Shown: positions 45,135 to 54,800 of the stretch, piece by piece | How the letters are laid out: every line of letters begins with the position of its first letter | How positions within the stretch are numbered: position 1 is the stretch's first letter | NCBI GenBank assembly: GCA_027489965.1 | Contig: JAIXZA010000016.1 | Location: forward strand, 62,001 to 126,000 | Length of the DNA: 64,000 bases | DNA from: Verrucomicrobiaceae bacterium | GTDB taxonomy: Bacteria; Verrucomicrobiota; Verrucomicrobiia; Verrucomicrobiales; Verrucomicrobiaceae | Reading direction: 5' to 3' | Notes under the pieces: model-generated | Told to the model about the DNA's origin: nothing | Seen by the model: the letters and a program-made list of their open reading frames with translations, nothing else | Databases searched by the model: none | Made by a program: the position numbers and the translations under genes

Positions 45135-46175
45135 ATGTCCACTCCCGCTGATTTTGATGCCGACCAGCCTGCCATTGTGGTGGAGAATTTGCAGCGTAGC
45201 TTTGGATCGCTCAAGGCAGTGGACGGAGTCTCTTTCACCATCAATCACGGCAGTGTGGTTGGCTTCGTCGGGGCGAACGGTGCGGGGAAAACGACCACCA
45301 TGAGGATCATGGCCACACTGGATCAACCCACAGCTGGTTCCGTCAAGGTAGGCGGGCACAATGTCGTGCATTACCCTGAAAAAGTGCGCCGTTTATTAGG
45401 CTGGATGCCTGACAGTTTTGTCACCTATGATCACATGACGGTGCTGGAGTATCTGGACTTCTACGCCAGAGCTCTCGGGTATCAGGGCGCAGAACGTGTT
45501 CAGCGCATTGAAGAGGTCATGAACTTCACGGATCTCACGCCGCTGGCAGATCGGTTGAGCAATAAGATGTCCAAAGGTCAGACGCAGCGTTTGTGTTTGG
45601 GACGTGCGCTTCTTCATGATCCGAAGATCTTGATTTTAGATGAACCTGCTGCGGGCCTGGACCCCAAGGCCCGAGTGGAGCTCAAGCAGCTGATCCGTAT
45701 CCTCGCGGAGGAAGGGAAAACGATTCTCATCAGCTCACATATTCTAAGCGAGCTGGGGGAGATGTGCGACAGCCTACTCTTTATCGACAAAGGCCGCATT
45801 GTTCATCATGGGGATGCGGACTCGATGACACGCGGTTCGCTGGCTTCTGCTGAGACGCTGCTGAATGTTCAAGTCATCGGCCCACCAGCCAAGCTGATCG
45901 AGTGGGCTCTGACGGCACCGCTGATGGAGGTGGTAGAGGAGACGAAGCGTGGTGCCAAACTCCGCCTAAAATCTGTGGATGAGGCGGTTATTGCAGGTGC
46001 TCTGAAGCGCATGATTGCAGACGGATTGCTCGTCACAGATTTCCATCGTGAGGAGCGCAGGCTGGAAGATGCTTTCATTGATCTACTCGGCCAGATTGAC
46101 AAAGGCACCTTTAAGAGCGAGGCGACAGTCAATGAATCACTCTCTGCGAATAGCACACCTCCTCCGCTGCCTTAG
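45135..46175 (+). CDS. ABC transporter ATP-binding protein
   Basis: VGFVGANGAGKTTTMRIMATL; LSNKMSKGQTQRLCLGRALLHDPKILILDEPAAGLDP. Confidence 0.92.
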   Translation: MSTPADFDADQPAIVVENLQRSFGSLKAVDGVSFTINHGSVVGFVGANGAGKTTTMRIMATLDQPTAGSVKVGGHNVVHYPEKVRRLLGWMPDSFVTYDHMTVLEYLDFYARALGYQGAERVQRIEEVMNFTDLTPLADRLSNKMSKGQTQRLCLGRALLHDPKILILDEPAAGLDPKARVELKQLIRILAEEGKTILISSHILSELGEMCDSLLFIDKGRIVHHGDADSMTRGSLASAETLLNVQVIGPPAKLIEWALTAPLMEVVEETKRGAKLRLKSVDEAVIAGALKRMIADGLLVTDFHREERRLEDAFIDLLGQIDKGTFKSEATVNESLSANSTPPPLP

Positions 46176-48255
46176 TGCAGTGCTGTGGGGGCTGCTGGTT
46201 TGTGTTTCACATGCGGCAGATCCCGTGGTGACGACTCATACACTTTCTGAAGGTGGGATCACAGTGATTGTCGAGGGCACCGATGAAGCTGCCTGGGAAA
46301 CCCTGGGGCCGATGCTGAAGGATCAGATCACTCTAGCTCGTCAGACCTCGGCGACGGAGCCGTTGGCAGATGATTTAGCTTTTTTCACACGTCAGCAATA
46401 CATCAGTGGTGGCTGGCCAGCGGCAACGACACGCTGGGATCTGAAAGAAAATACGATTCTCATCACCGTGATCCCAGGCCAGCAAACGCGTGTCGGTGCT
46501 TTGACATGGAAGGGCGACAGCGTTTTACCGCCAGAAGAGATGCGGAAATTCTTGTTACGCCCGAGTATCGAAAAAGAAGGCGCTGACAAAGAGAACCCCG
46601 TTTGGGTAGCCGGAGATCTGACCACTGGTGCCTCTCTCGTGCAGCGTCGCCTTCGATCCTCCGGCTATTTACTGGCTGAAACCACACTGCTGCCCGCAGC
46701 AAACGCAGACCCTGATGGAAGACGTGATTTAGCTCTGGAGGTGAAGTCTGGACCTGCCTTTCATTTCGGCGAAGTCAGCTTCACTGGAGCGCCCCCGCAA
46801 TTGGAAAAAGCCTGCCGTGAGATACTTTCCAGCGTCAGTGGCGGTCCCTTCAATGAAGCCAGGGTGCAGCAGATCGAGTCACAGCTTACCAGTATTGCCC
46901 ATGAACAAGGGTGGCTGGATGCAGATACCACGTCTAACTACAAGCTAGGCACCCAAGGCGGTGTGGTCGATGTGCAATTGCTCATGCTGCCTGGGCTGCG
47001 CTACCGAGTGCGTCAGATCGTGACTCATGAGGGATTCAGTCGCGGCTCGAAGCGCGTCCTGAAGGCAGGCTTCCGCGAGCTTGAAGGAAAGATGTATTCC
47101 ACACCCGATTTAGATTTGATGTTCCGCCGCGCCCTAGACACTGGCATGTTTGCACTGCTGGACGTGGAGCCAGTCAAGACTGGGACAAATTCCAATCTGC
47201 CTGTGAACGTCAAGCGCAGCCCAGCAGAGGCCTCTTCTCCGCTCACGGATCTGCGCATCACGGGTGAGGAGACAAAGCCGAAGACACTAGGTTTTGAAGT
47301 TGGCTTTGATACCTTTTTAGGCCCACAAATCGGCATCACTTACAAGAACACCAATCTGCGCGACAACGGGAACACCCTGGCAGCTGAATTGAATTGGAGT
47401 GCCGCTGGGCCCTTGGGTTCGATCAAGCTCAAAGACCCCGCTTTTCTGAACTCAGCCTATTCAGCCAGCGCCGGACTTTCTGTGGAGAGTTTCAATCTCT
47501 TTGAATATGCGCGTTATGGCACCAGCCTGAATCTGGAATTATCTCGTCGTGTCAGTCGCCACTTTTCATACACGATCTTTGCCGGTGCCACGATCAACAC
47601 CGTCACGACCGACGTGCTGACACCGGCAGAAATTGGGCCCGATGTCTATACGCTGACATCCGTTGGCATGAGCTTCTTGATGGATCATCGTGATAGTGTT
47701 GTGCTGCCAAAAAAAGGTTGGTTCTTCAGTGGACGCGTCGAGACGACAGTCGATGCCATGGGCTCTGGTGTGAGTTATGCGCGCACAGACTTTCGTGGCG
47801 CTTGGTATAAGCCGATTACCAAGAAATTTCGCTTTGCCTCCGGGGCAGCTTTGATGAGCATCCAGGGGGCACCCGCTGAGGATATTCCCATTGACTCACG
47901 CGTTTTCAATGGTGGCCCGAATAGCGTGCGTGCCTTTGCCGAGCGCGAACTCGGCCCATTGACCCAAGGTGGAACCCCACTGGGCGGTACTGCAGCTCTT
48001 TTTGCCAGCGCCGAGTTCAGTTATGAAGTGATTCCAAATCTCGAGTTCGCTGTTTTTGGTGATATCGGCAGCCTGGGCCGCGGAAACAATAGCAGTCCGC
48101 TGAGTTATTCATCGGACTTCAGGCCTGCCATCGGCGCAGGTCTTCGTTATCATTTACCTTTTGGACCCATCCGCGTTGACTACGGTCATAACATCAGCCG
48201 CCGCACAGGTGAAGGTGGCGGCATGTTGCACATCACCGTTGGCTTTGCTTTTTGA
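46132..48255 (+). CDS. Omp85-family outer-membrane protein (TamA/BamA-like)
   Basis: POTRA-like FHFGEVSFTGAPP; C-terminal barrel FLMDHRDSVVLPKKGWFFSGRVE...FGPIRVDYGHNISRRTGEGGGMLHITVGFAF; start overlaps ABC gene by 44 nt. Confidence 0.85.
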   Translation: MNHSLRIAHLLRCLSAVLWGLLVCVSHAADPVVTTHTLSEGGITVIVEGTDEAAWETLGPMLKDQITLARQTSATEPLADDLAFFTRQQYISGGWPAATTRWDLKENTILITVIPGQQTRVGALTWKGDSVLPPEEMRKFLLRPSIEKEGADKENPVWVAGDLTTGASLVQRRLRSSGYLLAETTLLPAANADPDGRRDLALEVKSGPAFHFGEVSFTGAPPQLEKACREILSSVSGGPFNEARVQQIESQLTSIAHEQGWLDADTTSNYKLGTQGGVVDVQLLMLPGLRYRVRQIVTHEGFSRGSKRVLKAGFRELEGKMYSTPDLDLMFRRALDTGMFALLDVEPVKTGTNSNLPVNVKRSPAEASSPLTDLRITGEETKPKTLGFEVGFDTFLGPQIGITYKNTNLRDNGNTLAAELNWSAAGPLGSIKLKDPAFLNSAYSASAGLSVESFNLFEYARYGTSLNLELSRRVSRHFSYTIFAGATINTVTTDVLTPAEIGPDVYTLTSVGMSFLMDHRDSVVLPKKGWFFSGRVETTVDAMGSGVSYARTDFRGAWYKPITKKFRFASGAALMSIQGAPAEDIPIDSRVFNGGPNSVRAFAERELGPLTQGGTPLGGTAALFASAEFSYEVIPNLEFAVFGDIGSLGRGNNSSPLSYSSDFRPAIGAGLRYHLPFGPIRVDYGHNISRRTGEGGGMLHITVGFAF

Positions 48256-48273
48256 TGGACTGCTTTTGCTCCT

Positions 48274-48654
48274 ATGATCACTGTTGATACACTCTGCCAC
48301 GAAGTCGGTGAACCCAAGTTGCGCGCCATGGTGGCGGCGTTTTATCGGCGGGTGAAAACGGATGCCTTGATTGGTGTCATGTATCCGGCAGATGACTGGG
48401 ATGGCTCTGAAAAGCGGCTGGCTGATTTCATCGTCTATCGTTTTGGGGGACCGCAGACCTACATCGAGCAGCGTGGCCATCCGCGTCTGCGCGGACGGCA
48501 CATGGGCTTTTCCATCGGCGTGGCGGAGCGTGATCAGTGGCTGAAGCTCATGGGGGATTCCATGCTGGAAGTGGGTATCAGCACGGAAACTGCGCAGATC
48601 ATGATCCCGTTCTTTGCGCAGGTGGCGGATATGATGCGCAATCGCGCAGAGTAA
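48274..48654 (+). CDS. Truncated hemoglobin (group II-like)
   Basis: AAFYRRVKTDALIGVMYPADDW...FGGPQTYIEQRGHPRLRGRHMGFSIG. Confidence 0.87.
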   Translation: MITVDTLCHEVGEPKLRAMVAAFYRRVKTDALIGVMYPADDWDGSEKRLADFIVYRFGGPQTYIEQRGHPRLRGRHMGFSIGVAERDQWLKLMGDSMLEVGISTETAQIMIPFFAQVADMMRNRAE

Positions 48655-48655
48655 A

Positions 48656-50338
48656 TCACTTGGCGTGTTTTAGGATGAACTCGATGATTGGTGTCGAGTC
48701 CTCCAGACCATGGGGATGGTGGCCTACTCCAGGCTTGGCAATGAGTGTGATGCTGCCGCCGAGAGCTTGATAGCGTTTGGCCAGCAGAGTCGTGTTTTCG
48801 TCCGCAGGCACCACATCATCGGCATCGCCATAGACATGCAGGAGTGGCACGTGATTTTTCGCTAGTGCAGCTAGGCTGTCCACAGGGTTGCCTTTGTAAG
48901 CCAGCGCTTGGGCTTCATCTTTGAAGTTCCAGAGCTTCAGCACGAACGACCAGTTTTTGGGGTCGCCTTTGCCTTTACCTTTGCCACCGGGCCAACTTTT
49001 GAAATCACAGACAGGAGCATCACCGTAGATGCAGGAGACCTTGGTGGGATTAGCAATGGCCCAATTGTAGCAATACAGACCACCTCGGCTCAGTCCGACC
49101 AGTGCAGGCTTGGTGCTCAAGGCATAGTCGCTGGTCAGGGTGGCATAGCATTGATTCCAAAGCTGCACGGCAGATGGACTGCCGAGCATGTCATTGATCT
49201 TCATGTACACGATGTGAAAACCCTTGCCTAATAGAGCAATGTCGGGTGCGGGTTTGTGACCGAAGAACTCGCCATGCCAAACCCAAGGGCGACCGGGAGA
49301 GGCAGCTTTTGGGGCGACGACGGTGACTTGTTTGCCTGCAATGGTGAGTTCATGTTTAGCATAGCCGTTCCATTCGCCGCTGAGATGTGGCAGGGAGAGT
49401 TCGCTGGAGCGCCCTAGGCGTTTGGCGTCAGCATTGAAAGCTGTGGCTTTAGCCAATGCTTGGTCGATTGGCAAACCTGCGGCATTCCCTGGGCGCTTGT
49501 GACCGACATGACTGAGCCAGGCTGGACGCAGAATGGAATGCTTTTGTTTGATCACGTTAAGGATAGCCGCACCATTGATATGCTCTGGGCTACCATCTGC
49601 CTTGGCTTTCAGGCCCCAGGCATTCAGCACGGCACTGGCCATGATGAGGTGACCTTCTGTGCCGGGATGGATGCCATCTTTGGAGAAAGTGAATGATGCA
49701 TCTGTCTTTCGTTTTTCTGCCAATGCAGCGTTCATTGGGCCATGAATATCGAGTACTTCCCAGCCTTCTTTTTTCATGCTAAGGAGCCAGTCGCTGTAGG
49801 CATCTAGAACATCGTTGTAGCCCTGATACGGTGTGGGATACTTGTCTAATCCAGCAGGCAGCACCTTCGCTTTGATGGGCACGGGATCAAACACTGGCGG
49901 AGTTAGATGAATGATGCGCGCACCGCTGGCCACGACTTTATCGTGCAGCTTTTTCATGCCGTCTTGAAAGGCCTTGAAGCGCTCAGCACTGAGTGGGAAA
50001 TAAATGCCATCATTCATGCCATAACAGGCAAAGACGAGTTGCGGCTTGGCTTTTTCCAGCGCGCGATCTAGGCGCTCATGCAGATCGGGACGTGGGAATT
50101 TGCCACCAGCGTGGCCTTCCTCACTGAGACCGGAGACCGTCTCACTGCTTAGCCCGAGCGGGATGATTTCTTTATCGGTTTCCGGGTGCTGCGCGATGAG
50201 CGCGGCATCGATCATCTCCAGATAAGCTCCACCTTGAGTGATGCTATCACCGAGAAACATGATCCGCTGCTCGGGCGGCAGTTCAGCTTGAAGAGAGAAC
50301 GAAAGGAGACAAAGAAAGGAGGCGAAAAATGAGCGCAT
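48656..50338 (-). CDS. Fused SGNH/GDSL esterase + alpha/beta hydrolase
   Basis: RIMFLGDSITQGGAYL, CYGMNDG, DGIHPGTEGH; C-terminal GLSRGGLYC, HVYGDADDVVPADE, GVGHHPHG. Confidence 0.85.
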   Translation of the reverse strand: MRSFFASFLCLLSFSLQAELPPEQRIMFLGDSITQGGAYLEMIDAALIAQHPETDKEIIPLGLSSETVSGLSEEGHAGGKFPRPDLHERLDRALEKAKPQLVFACYGMNDGIYFPLSAERFKAFQDGMKKLHDKVVASGARIIHLTPPVFDPVPIKAKVLPAGLDKYPTPYQGYNDVLDAYSDWLLSMKKEGWEVLDIHGPMNAALAEKRKTDASFTFSKDGIHPGTEGHLIMASAVLNAWGLKAKADGSPEHINGAAILNVIKQKHSILRPAWLSHVGHKRPGNAAGLPIDQALAKATAFNADAKRLGRSSELSLPHLSGEWNGYAKHELTIAGKQVTVVAPKAASPGRPWVWHGEFFGHKPAPDIALLGKGFHIVYMKINDMLGSPSAVQLWNQCYATLTSDYALSTKPALVGLSRGGLYCYNWAIANPTKVSCIYGDAPVCDFKSWPGGKGKGKGDPKNWSFVLKLWNFKDEAQALAYKGNPVDSLAALAKNHVPLLHVYGDADDVVPADENTTLLAKRYQALGGSITLIAKPGVGHHPHGLEDSTPIIEFILKHAK

Positions 50339-50406
50339 GGTCGGGAGACAGCATACGCTCTGATTCAGGTCATTTGATCAAAACTTCCACATCGAGAGGA
50401 ATCGCA

Positions 50407-50958
50407 CTACTTGTCTTCGTGGTAGCTGGTAGCCGTCGGCTGGCCGTCAACGAGGGTGACTTCGGCTTTCAGTTTGCCACTGGGATACCATGCGCGGCTT
50501 GGGCCTTGGCCCACTCCTTTGATGAGGGTCATTTCAGCCGCGAGTTGACCATTGTCGTGATACTCTTTGAAGGGACCTTCAAGCGTTCCTTGGACGATTG
50601 TGGCGATGCTGCGGACCTTGCCATTTTCGTGGTAGCGGGTGCGGGTGCCATTGGACTTGCCGTGTGAAAAGGGCTCTTCGACTTCTAGTTGCCCACTGGG
50701 ATACCAGCCGCGGGCGGTGCCGTGGGCGAGTCCTGCTTTCAATGGAATCTCGCTGAGAAGCTTGTCCTTACCGTTTGGCTCAAACATGACGCCTGTAAAT
50801 GGCTGGTCCGTGCTCTTAAGATACCAGACTCCACCGCGCTGCACGAGTTCCTGTTTGGGATGCTTGACTGGTGCTGGAGTCAGGGCATACCACGCGATTC
50901 CAAGAAGAAGCATTAGCGCTAAAAAAGCGAGTAGGCTTTTGGTGCGTAGCCGCTTCAT
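50407..50958 (-). CDS. MORN-repeat-type protein (YwqK-like) with N-terminal TM
   Basis: Repeats GWYPSGQLEVEEPFSHGKSNGTRTRYHENGKVRSIATI. Confidence 0.8.
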   Translation of the reverse strand: MKRLRTKSLLAFLALMLLLGIAWYALTPAPVKHPKQELVQRGGVWYLKSTDQPFTGVMFEPNGKDKLLSEIPLKAGLAHGTARGWYPSGQLEVEEPFSHGKSNGTRTRYHENGKVRSIATIVQGTLEGPFKEYHDNGQLAAEMTLIKGVGQGPSRAWYPSGKLKAEVTLVDGQPTATSYHEDK

Positions 50959-50968
50959 ATGGATGCAC

Positions 50969-51790
50969 CTACTCGGCGCAGAGCTTCAAATTCATACCAC
51001 TGGCTCCATTCAGGGGAATGTAAGCGTGGGTCACTTTTGTGTCTGAGGCTAGATGGCCGATGGCTCTGTTACCACCAGACTCTAGCGAGAATTCGACTCG
51101 GTTCCAGGTGCTGAAATCGGTGCTGGCTTTGATCCCGTAGGTGCGGCCTCTGACGCTGACAAAGCGGACGTGGGCTTGATTGGCGACGACTTCGATGACC
51201 TCAAGCTTGAGGCCATCTCCAGCGTTGTTCGGAGAAGCCCCGAGGACTTGCTCCTGCAAGTTGGTGAGGCCGTCACCATCTATGTCCCCGTTTGGAGTGA
51301 CGTCTGCCAGAGTGCGGATGCGCCCTGTCGTGTCGGAGGCGATGAGGGCGCGCTCCCAGGCATCTGAAAGGCCGTCACCGTCTGTGTCGATCCCGAGGCT
51401 GAGATCTAGACGAGTGTTGTCACCGGGTTGGCCAATGGTATGCGTGGTGCCAGTCATCTGAATGGGCACAAAATCAACGCCACTGATGACGACGCGAATG
51501 GTGAACGCAGTGCCAGCGACGATGGCGTCAGGCTGATAAAGATTACCGAAGAGACCTGAGTCCATGGGCACATTGAGGTCATAATTGATACCAGGACCGA
51601 CAAAAGGGTCCGTGAAGCCACGGGCGACTTCTTGAGTGCCTCTGTAGAGGATCACCGTGCCTTGCCCAGCGATCAAGGGGGCACCTTGTTCCGAGCGGGC
51701 CATGCCAAAGAGGCGATGAGCGGGTGCTGGGGGATAAGCCTGGGCGACACTCACGAAGAGGAGCAGGGCAAGTGCGAGATGATGTCTCAT
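50969..51790 (-). CDS. Secreted protein with two TSP3-like calcium-binding loops
   Basis: IDTDGDGLSDAWE and DIDGDGLTNLQE; signal peptide. Confidence 0.75.
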   Translation of the reverse strand: MRHHLALALLLFVSVAQAYPPAPAHRLFGMARSEQGAPLIAGQGTVILYRGTQEVARGFTDPFVGPGINYDLNVPMDSGLFGNLYQPDAIVAGTAFTIRVVISGVDFVPIQMTGTTHTIGQPGDNTRLDLSLGIDTDGDGLSDAWERALIASDTTGRIRTLADVTPNGDIDGDGLTNLQEQVLGASPNNAGDGLKLEVIEVVANQAHVRFVSVRGRTYGIKASTDFSTWNRVEFSLESGGNRAIGHLASDTKVTHAYIPLNGASGMNLKLCAE

Positions 51791-51809
51791 AAAATGGAGG
51801 TGCAGAGGC

Positions 51810-54800
51810 TTAATTACCTGCGGCGGAGTAAGAGTCGAAGTAGAGTTGAATGTCCTTCACCTGCTGGAGGAATTTGGCCATGCCATTGATTGGCTCAGCC
51901 AAAAGGGTGCTGCCGGGGATGACGATCTTCCATTTGCTGTTCCAGACAGAGCGGCTGATGAGACGGGTGCTGGTGAAGTTTGTGGCGCTGCTGAAAACAG
52001 TATCACCAGGTACAGCACGGAACGCACCATGCTTACGCAAAGTAAACTGCTCTCTCAGCGTGGCGAAGCCAGAAATGGCGTTGCTACTGGAGAAAGCGCC
52101 GCCGATATCAAAGGGAAGCGGGATGGCTTGGTCTTCTATCATCCAAGAGCGGACGATGTTGACGTCGGTGTTGGAAGGAGCACGCATGGAGTCCATGCCC
52201 GAAGGAATCAGATACACGTAAGGTGTAGCGCTGAGAGCATTAGGGTCTGAGAAACCTGTGCCAGGGTCATTGGGGCTCTCAATGCTGCCACCGATACTGG
52301 TTGGCGAGGCCATGCCAATGTAGCCTTTGAAGCCGATGCCAGCAGCGCGGATCTTGTTCGCGAAGGCACTAGGGCTGAAGGTTTGGTCGCCGCCCATGAG
52401 GGGGTTGCCAAAGAAGTTGACGCCCTCCTCGATCGTGGTGCTAAACTCAATCACATAACCAGGCACGGTGAGGAGATTGCGCGGGTTGAGGTTGAGGCAA
52501 TGACGCTTCACGTCTTGATCCGCCAGGAGGTTGGCTCTGCGACAGGAGGCAAGGTAGTCCTTCCATGGCACATCGCCTTCCGCACCGGGATCAATGCGGG
52601 CCATCTCACGGCGGAGGGAGAAGATGGTCTGCGAGCGCGCGGGGTTGTTGAGCCCCAGGCGAGGCTTGGCTACGCTCCAGTCGGCATTCATGCGGGCCAG
52701 CACACCTGCGAGGCCGGGATCGCCAGTCGTGGTGGAGGTAGCTTGAGGCACGCCATTGGTGAAAACACCCACGGCACGGGCTTTAACAATGTCTTGCAGG
52801 AACCCCTTGGCGGTGCTGGAGCGCACGGGATCGAGCAACGCTGTCTCGTAGTCGTAGGCACGGGCGGCGAGGTAGGTGTAGCGGGAGGCGAGGTCGAAGA
52901 GGGAGCGGTAGGACTCCAGCGCCTCATCTCGGAAGATACGGAAGCCGAGGTCCTTGGTCTGGGCCCCGTGGATGATAGCCGCTGAGCGGCGGCGGAAAAA
53001 CTCACGCTCTCGCTGAATCGTGTCACCTTTTGCAACCAATGCCCGCAGCTTCTCCTGCGTGTCATTGAAACGCCGCAAGGACATGTCCATGGGTCTGTTG
53101 GAGAATTGGAGGTCACCAAACTTGGTTTTGAGATCGGTAATCAGCTGGAGATGTTCTGCACGCCAAGCGATGTCGAACTTGTCGTATCCGCTTTCTCCGT
53201 ACTTCACCTGGAGACCCCTCTCAAGAATATCAATCGCATTCTTTGCTATTTTTAGGGTTTTTACAACAGCATCACCAAAACTATCCTTTGTATGCTCCTG
53301 TAACGTAAGCGCCGCGACCGTAGGGGCATTGACTGTGCTCGCCGTTCCCGCAATAGACTTTGCAAGTTCCTTGCCTGCATCATTTAAATTGTGAGAAAGA
53401 ATCTTTGTTGTTACATTAAGTTCCAAAAGGACATCGATCGCACTCTTCGCGTCGGCAAAGACGTTCGATTGGGTAGCCAAGTATATCATTCGGTTCTTCT
53501 CATTTTGGTGCGCAGCCATAGCAGCCATGTACTTCCGAGCGGCCCGACGAAAGTCCTGGATCCAGTATCCGTAATTCTCCAGGTCGTTCGCGAGTTGCAA
53601 TCTTGCCATCAGCAATTCAGAAACGGCTTGCTGGATTGCACCCGGATAGGCTCGACGCCCCGTCCAACTGGCTGGTTTCACGAAGTCACCGGTTCCATCT
53701 AGTGTGTATGTGATATTCTTGGCCACGCCTTCGGCCCCGGCAGGGACATCCTCCAGATCATCCTTCTCCTCGCCTAACAACACACGATCGGCGAGATCCC
53801 CTGAATCGGTGGACTTGGGATCAGCGGTGATTGCTCCCCATTTGTCGATGGTGTCGATTGCACTCTGCCACTTTGTATTACCACCGACGAGTTTGTAAAC
53901 TTTTTCTTCCCTTTGTAGATTGTTTCCCATCAGCTCAGGCATCTCAACATACATGTAGTGCAGGAGATCTGGGCCGGTATAGTCCTGTTCGTAGAGCTTG
54001 CCAGGTCCTATGTCGTCCGTGTAAGGGGTTCCATAGAGTTCGATCAGTTGGCTCTCAAAGGCCCGTTCCTGGGCGAAAATGGAGTCTCTCTTGTCATCCA
54101 GCGTCTCATCTTGGGATCTGAGCAGTGCTGTGGCGCCCTTGGCCCGATCAAAGGCTGTGGATGCGTTTGCGAGGGCGGTCCGGGCACGCTCGTAGATCTC
54201 CTCATAGTGCGGTTGACCTGCCCAGTCGGTAAGTGCGTTGATGGTGATGTCAAAGGGCACGGCACCATCACTCAGACCCAGCGGGTTGAGGTGCTTGTCG
54301 GCATTGTCCAGAAGGCCCTGAATGACGTTGGCCTGGGCGGCTATCTCACCGATCTCTGGCACGGTGGAGCGGTCAATCTTCTGGATTCCTTCGTGATTGG
54401 GATCAGGGTCCGTTTCAGGCAGCATGGCGCTGGCGGAGAGCCAGTGGAAGAAGGCTCCCTGGCCGCCACGCACTGCCCAATCGTCCACACCCCAGGTGCG
54501 TATGACAGCGGTGCGGTTGTTTTCCCGCAAATTGCCCAGGTGAGCCCAGGTGGGGGCGATTTGTTTGGCTGGATCAGGCTCCTCCGGTGTGCCTTTGGCC
54601 GCTGGATTGTAGGATTGACGATAGGTGAGATCGAGCGTCTGGGCGGTGGTTTTGGCCCAGGCTGCTGCTGCACCCGCAAACTTGCGCTCATCCAGGTAGT
54701 CCACGGAGACAGGTTTGCCGAGCACGAGCACGGCCTCGATACGAGGAATCCAGGCGAAGTTGGGATTCCAGAGTAGGCTGTAGTAGTTCTTCAGCGCCAT

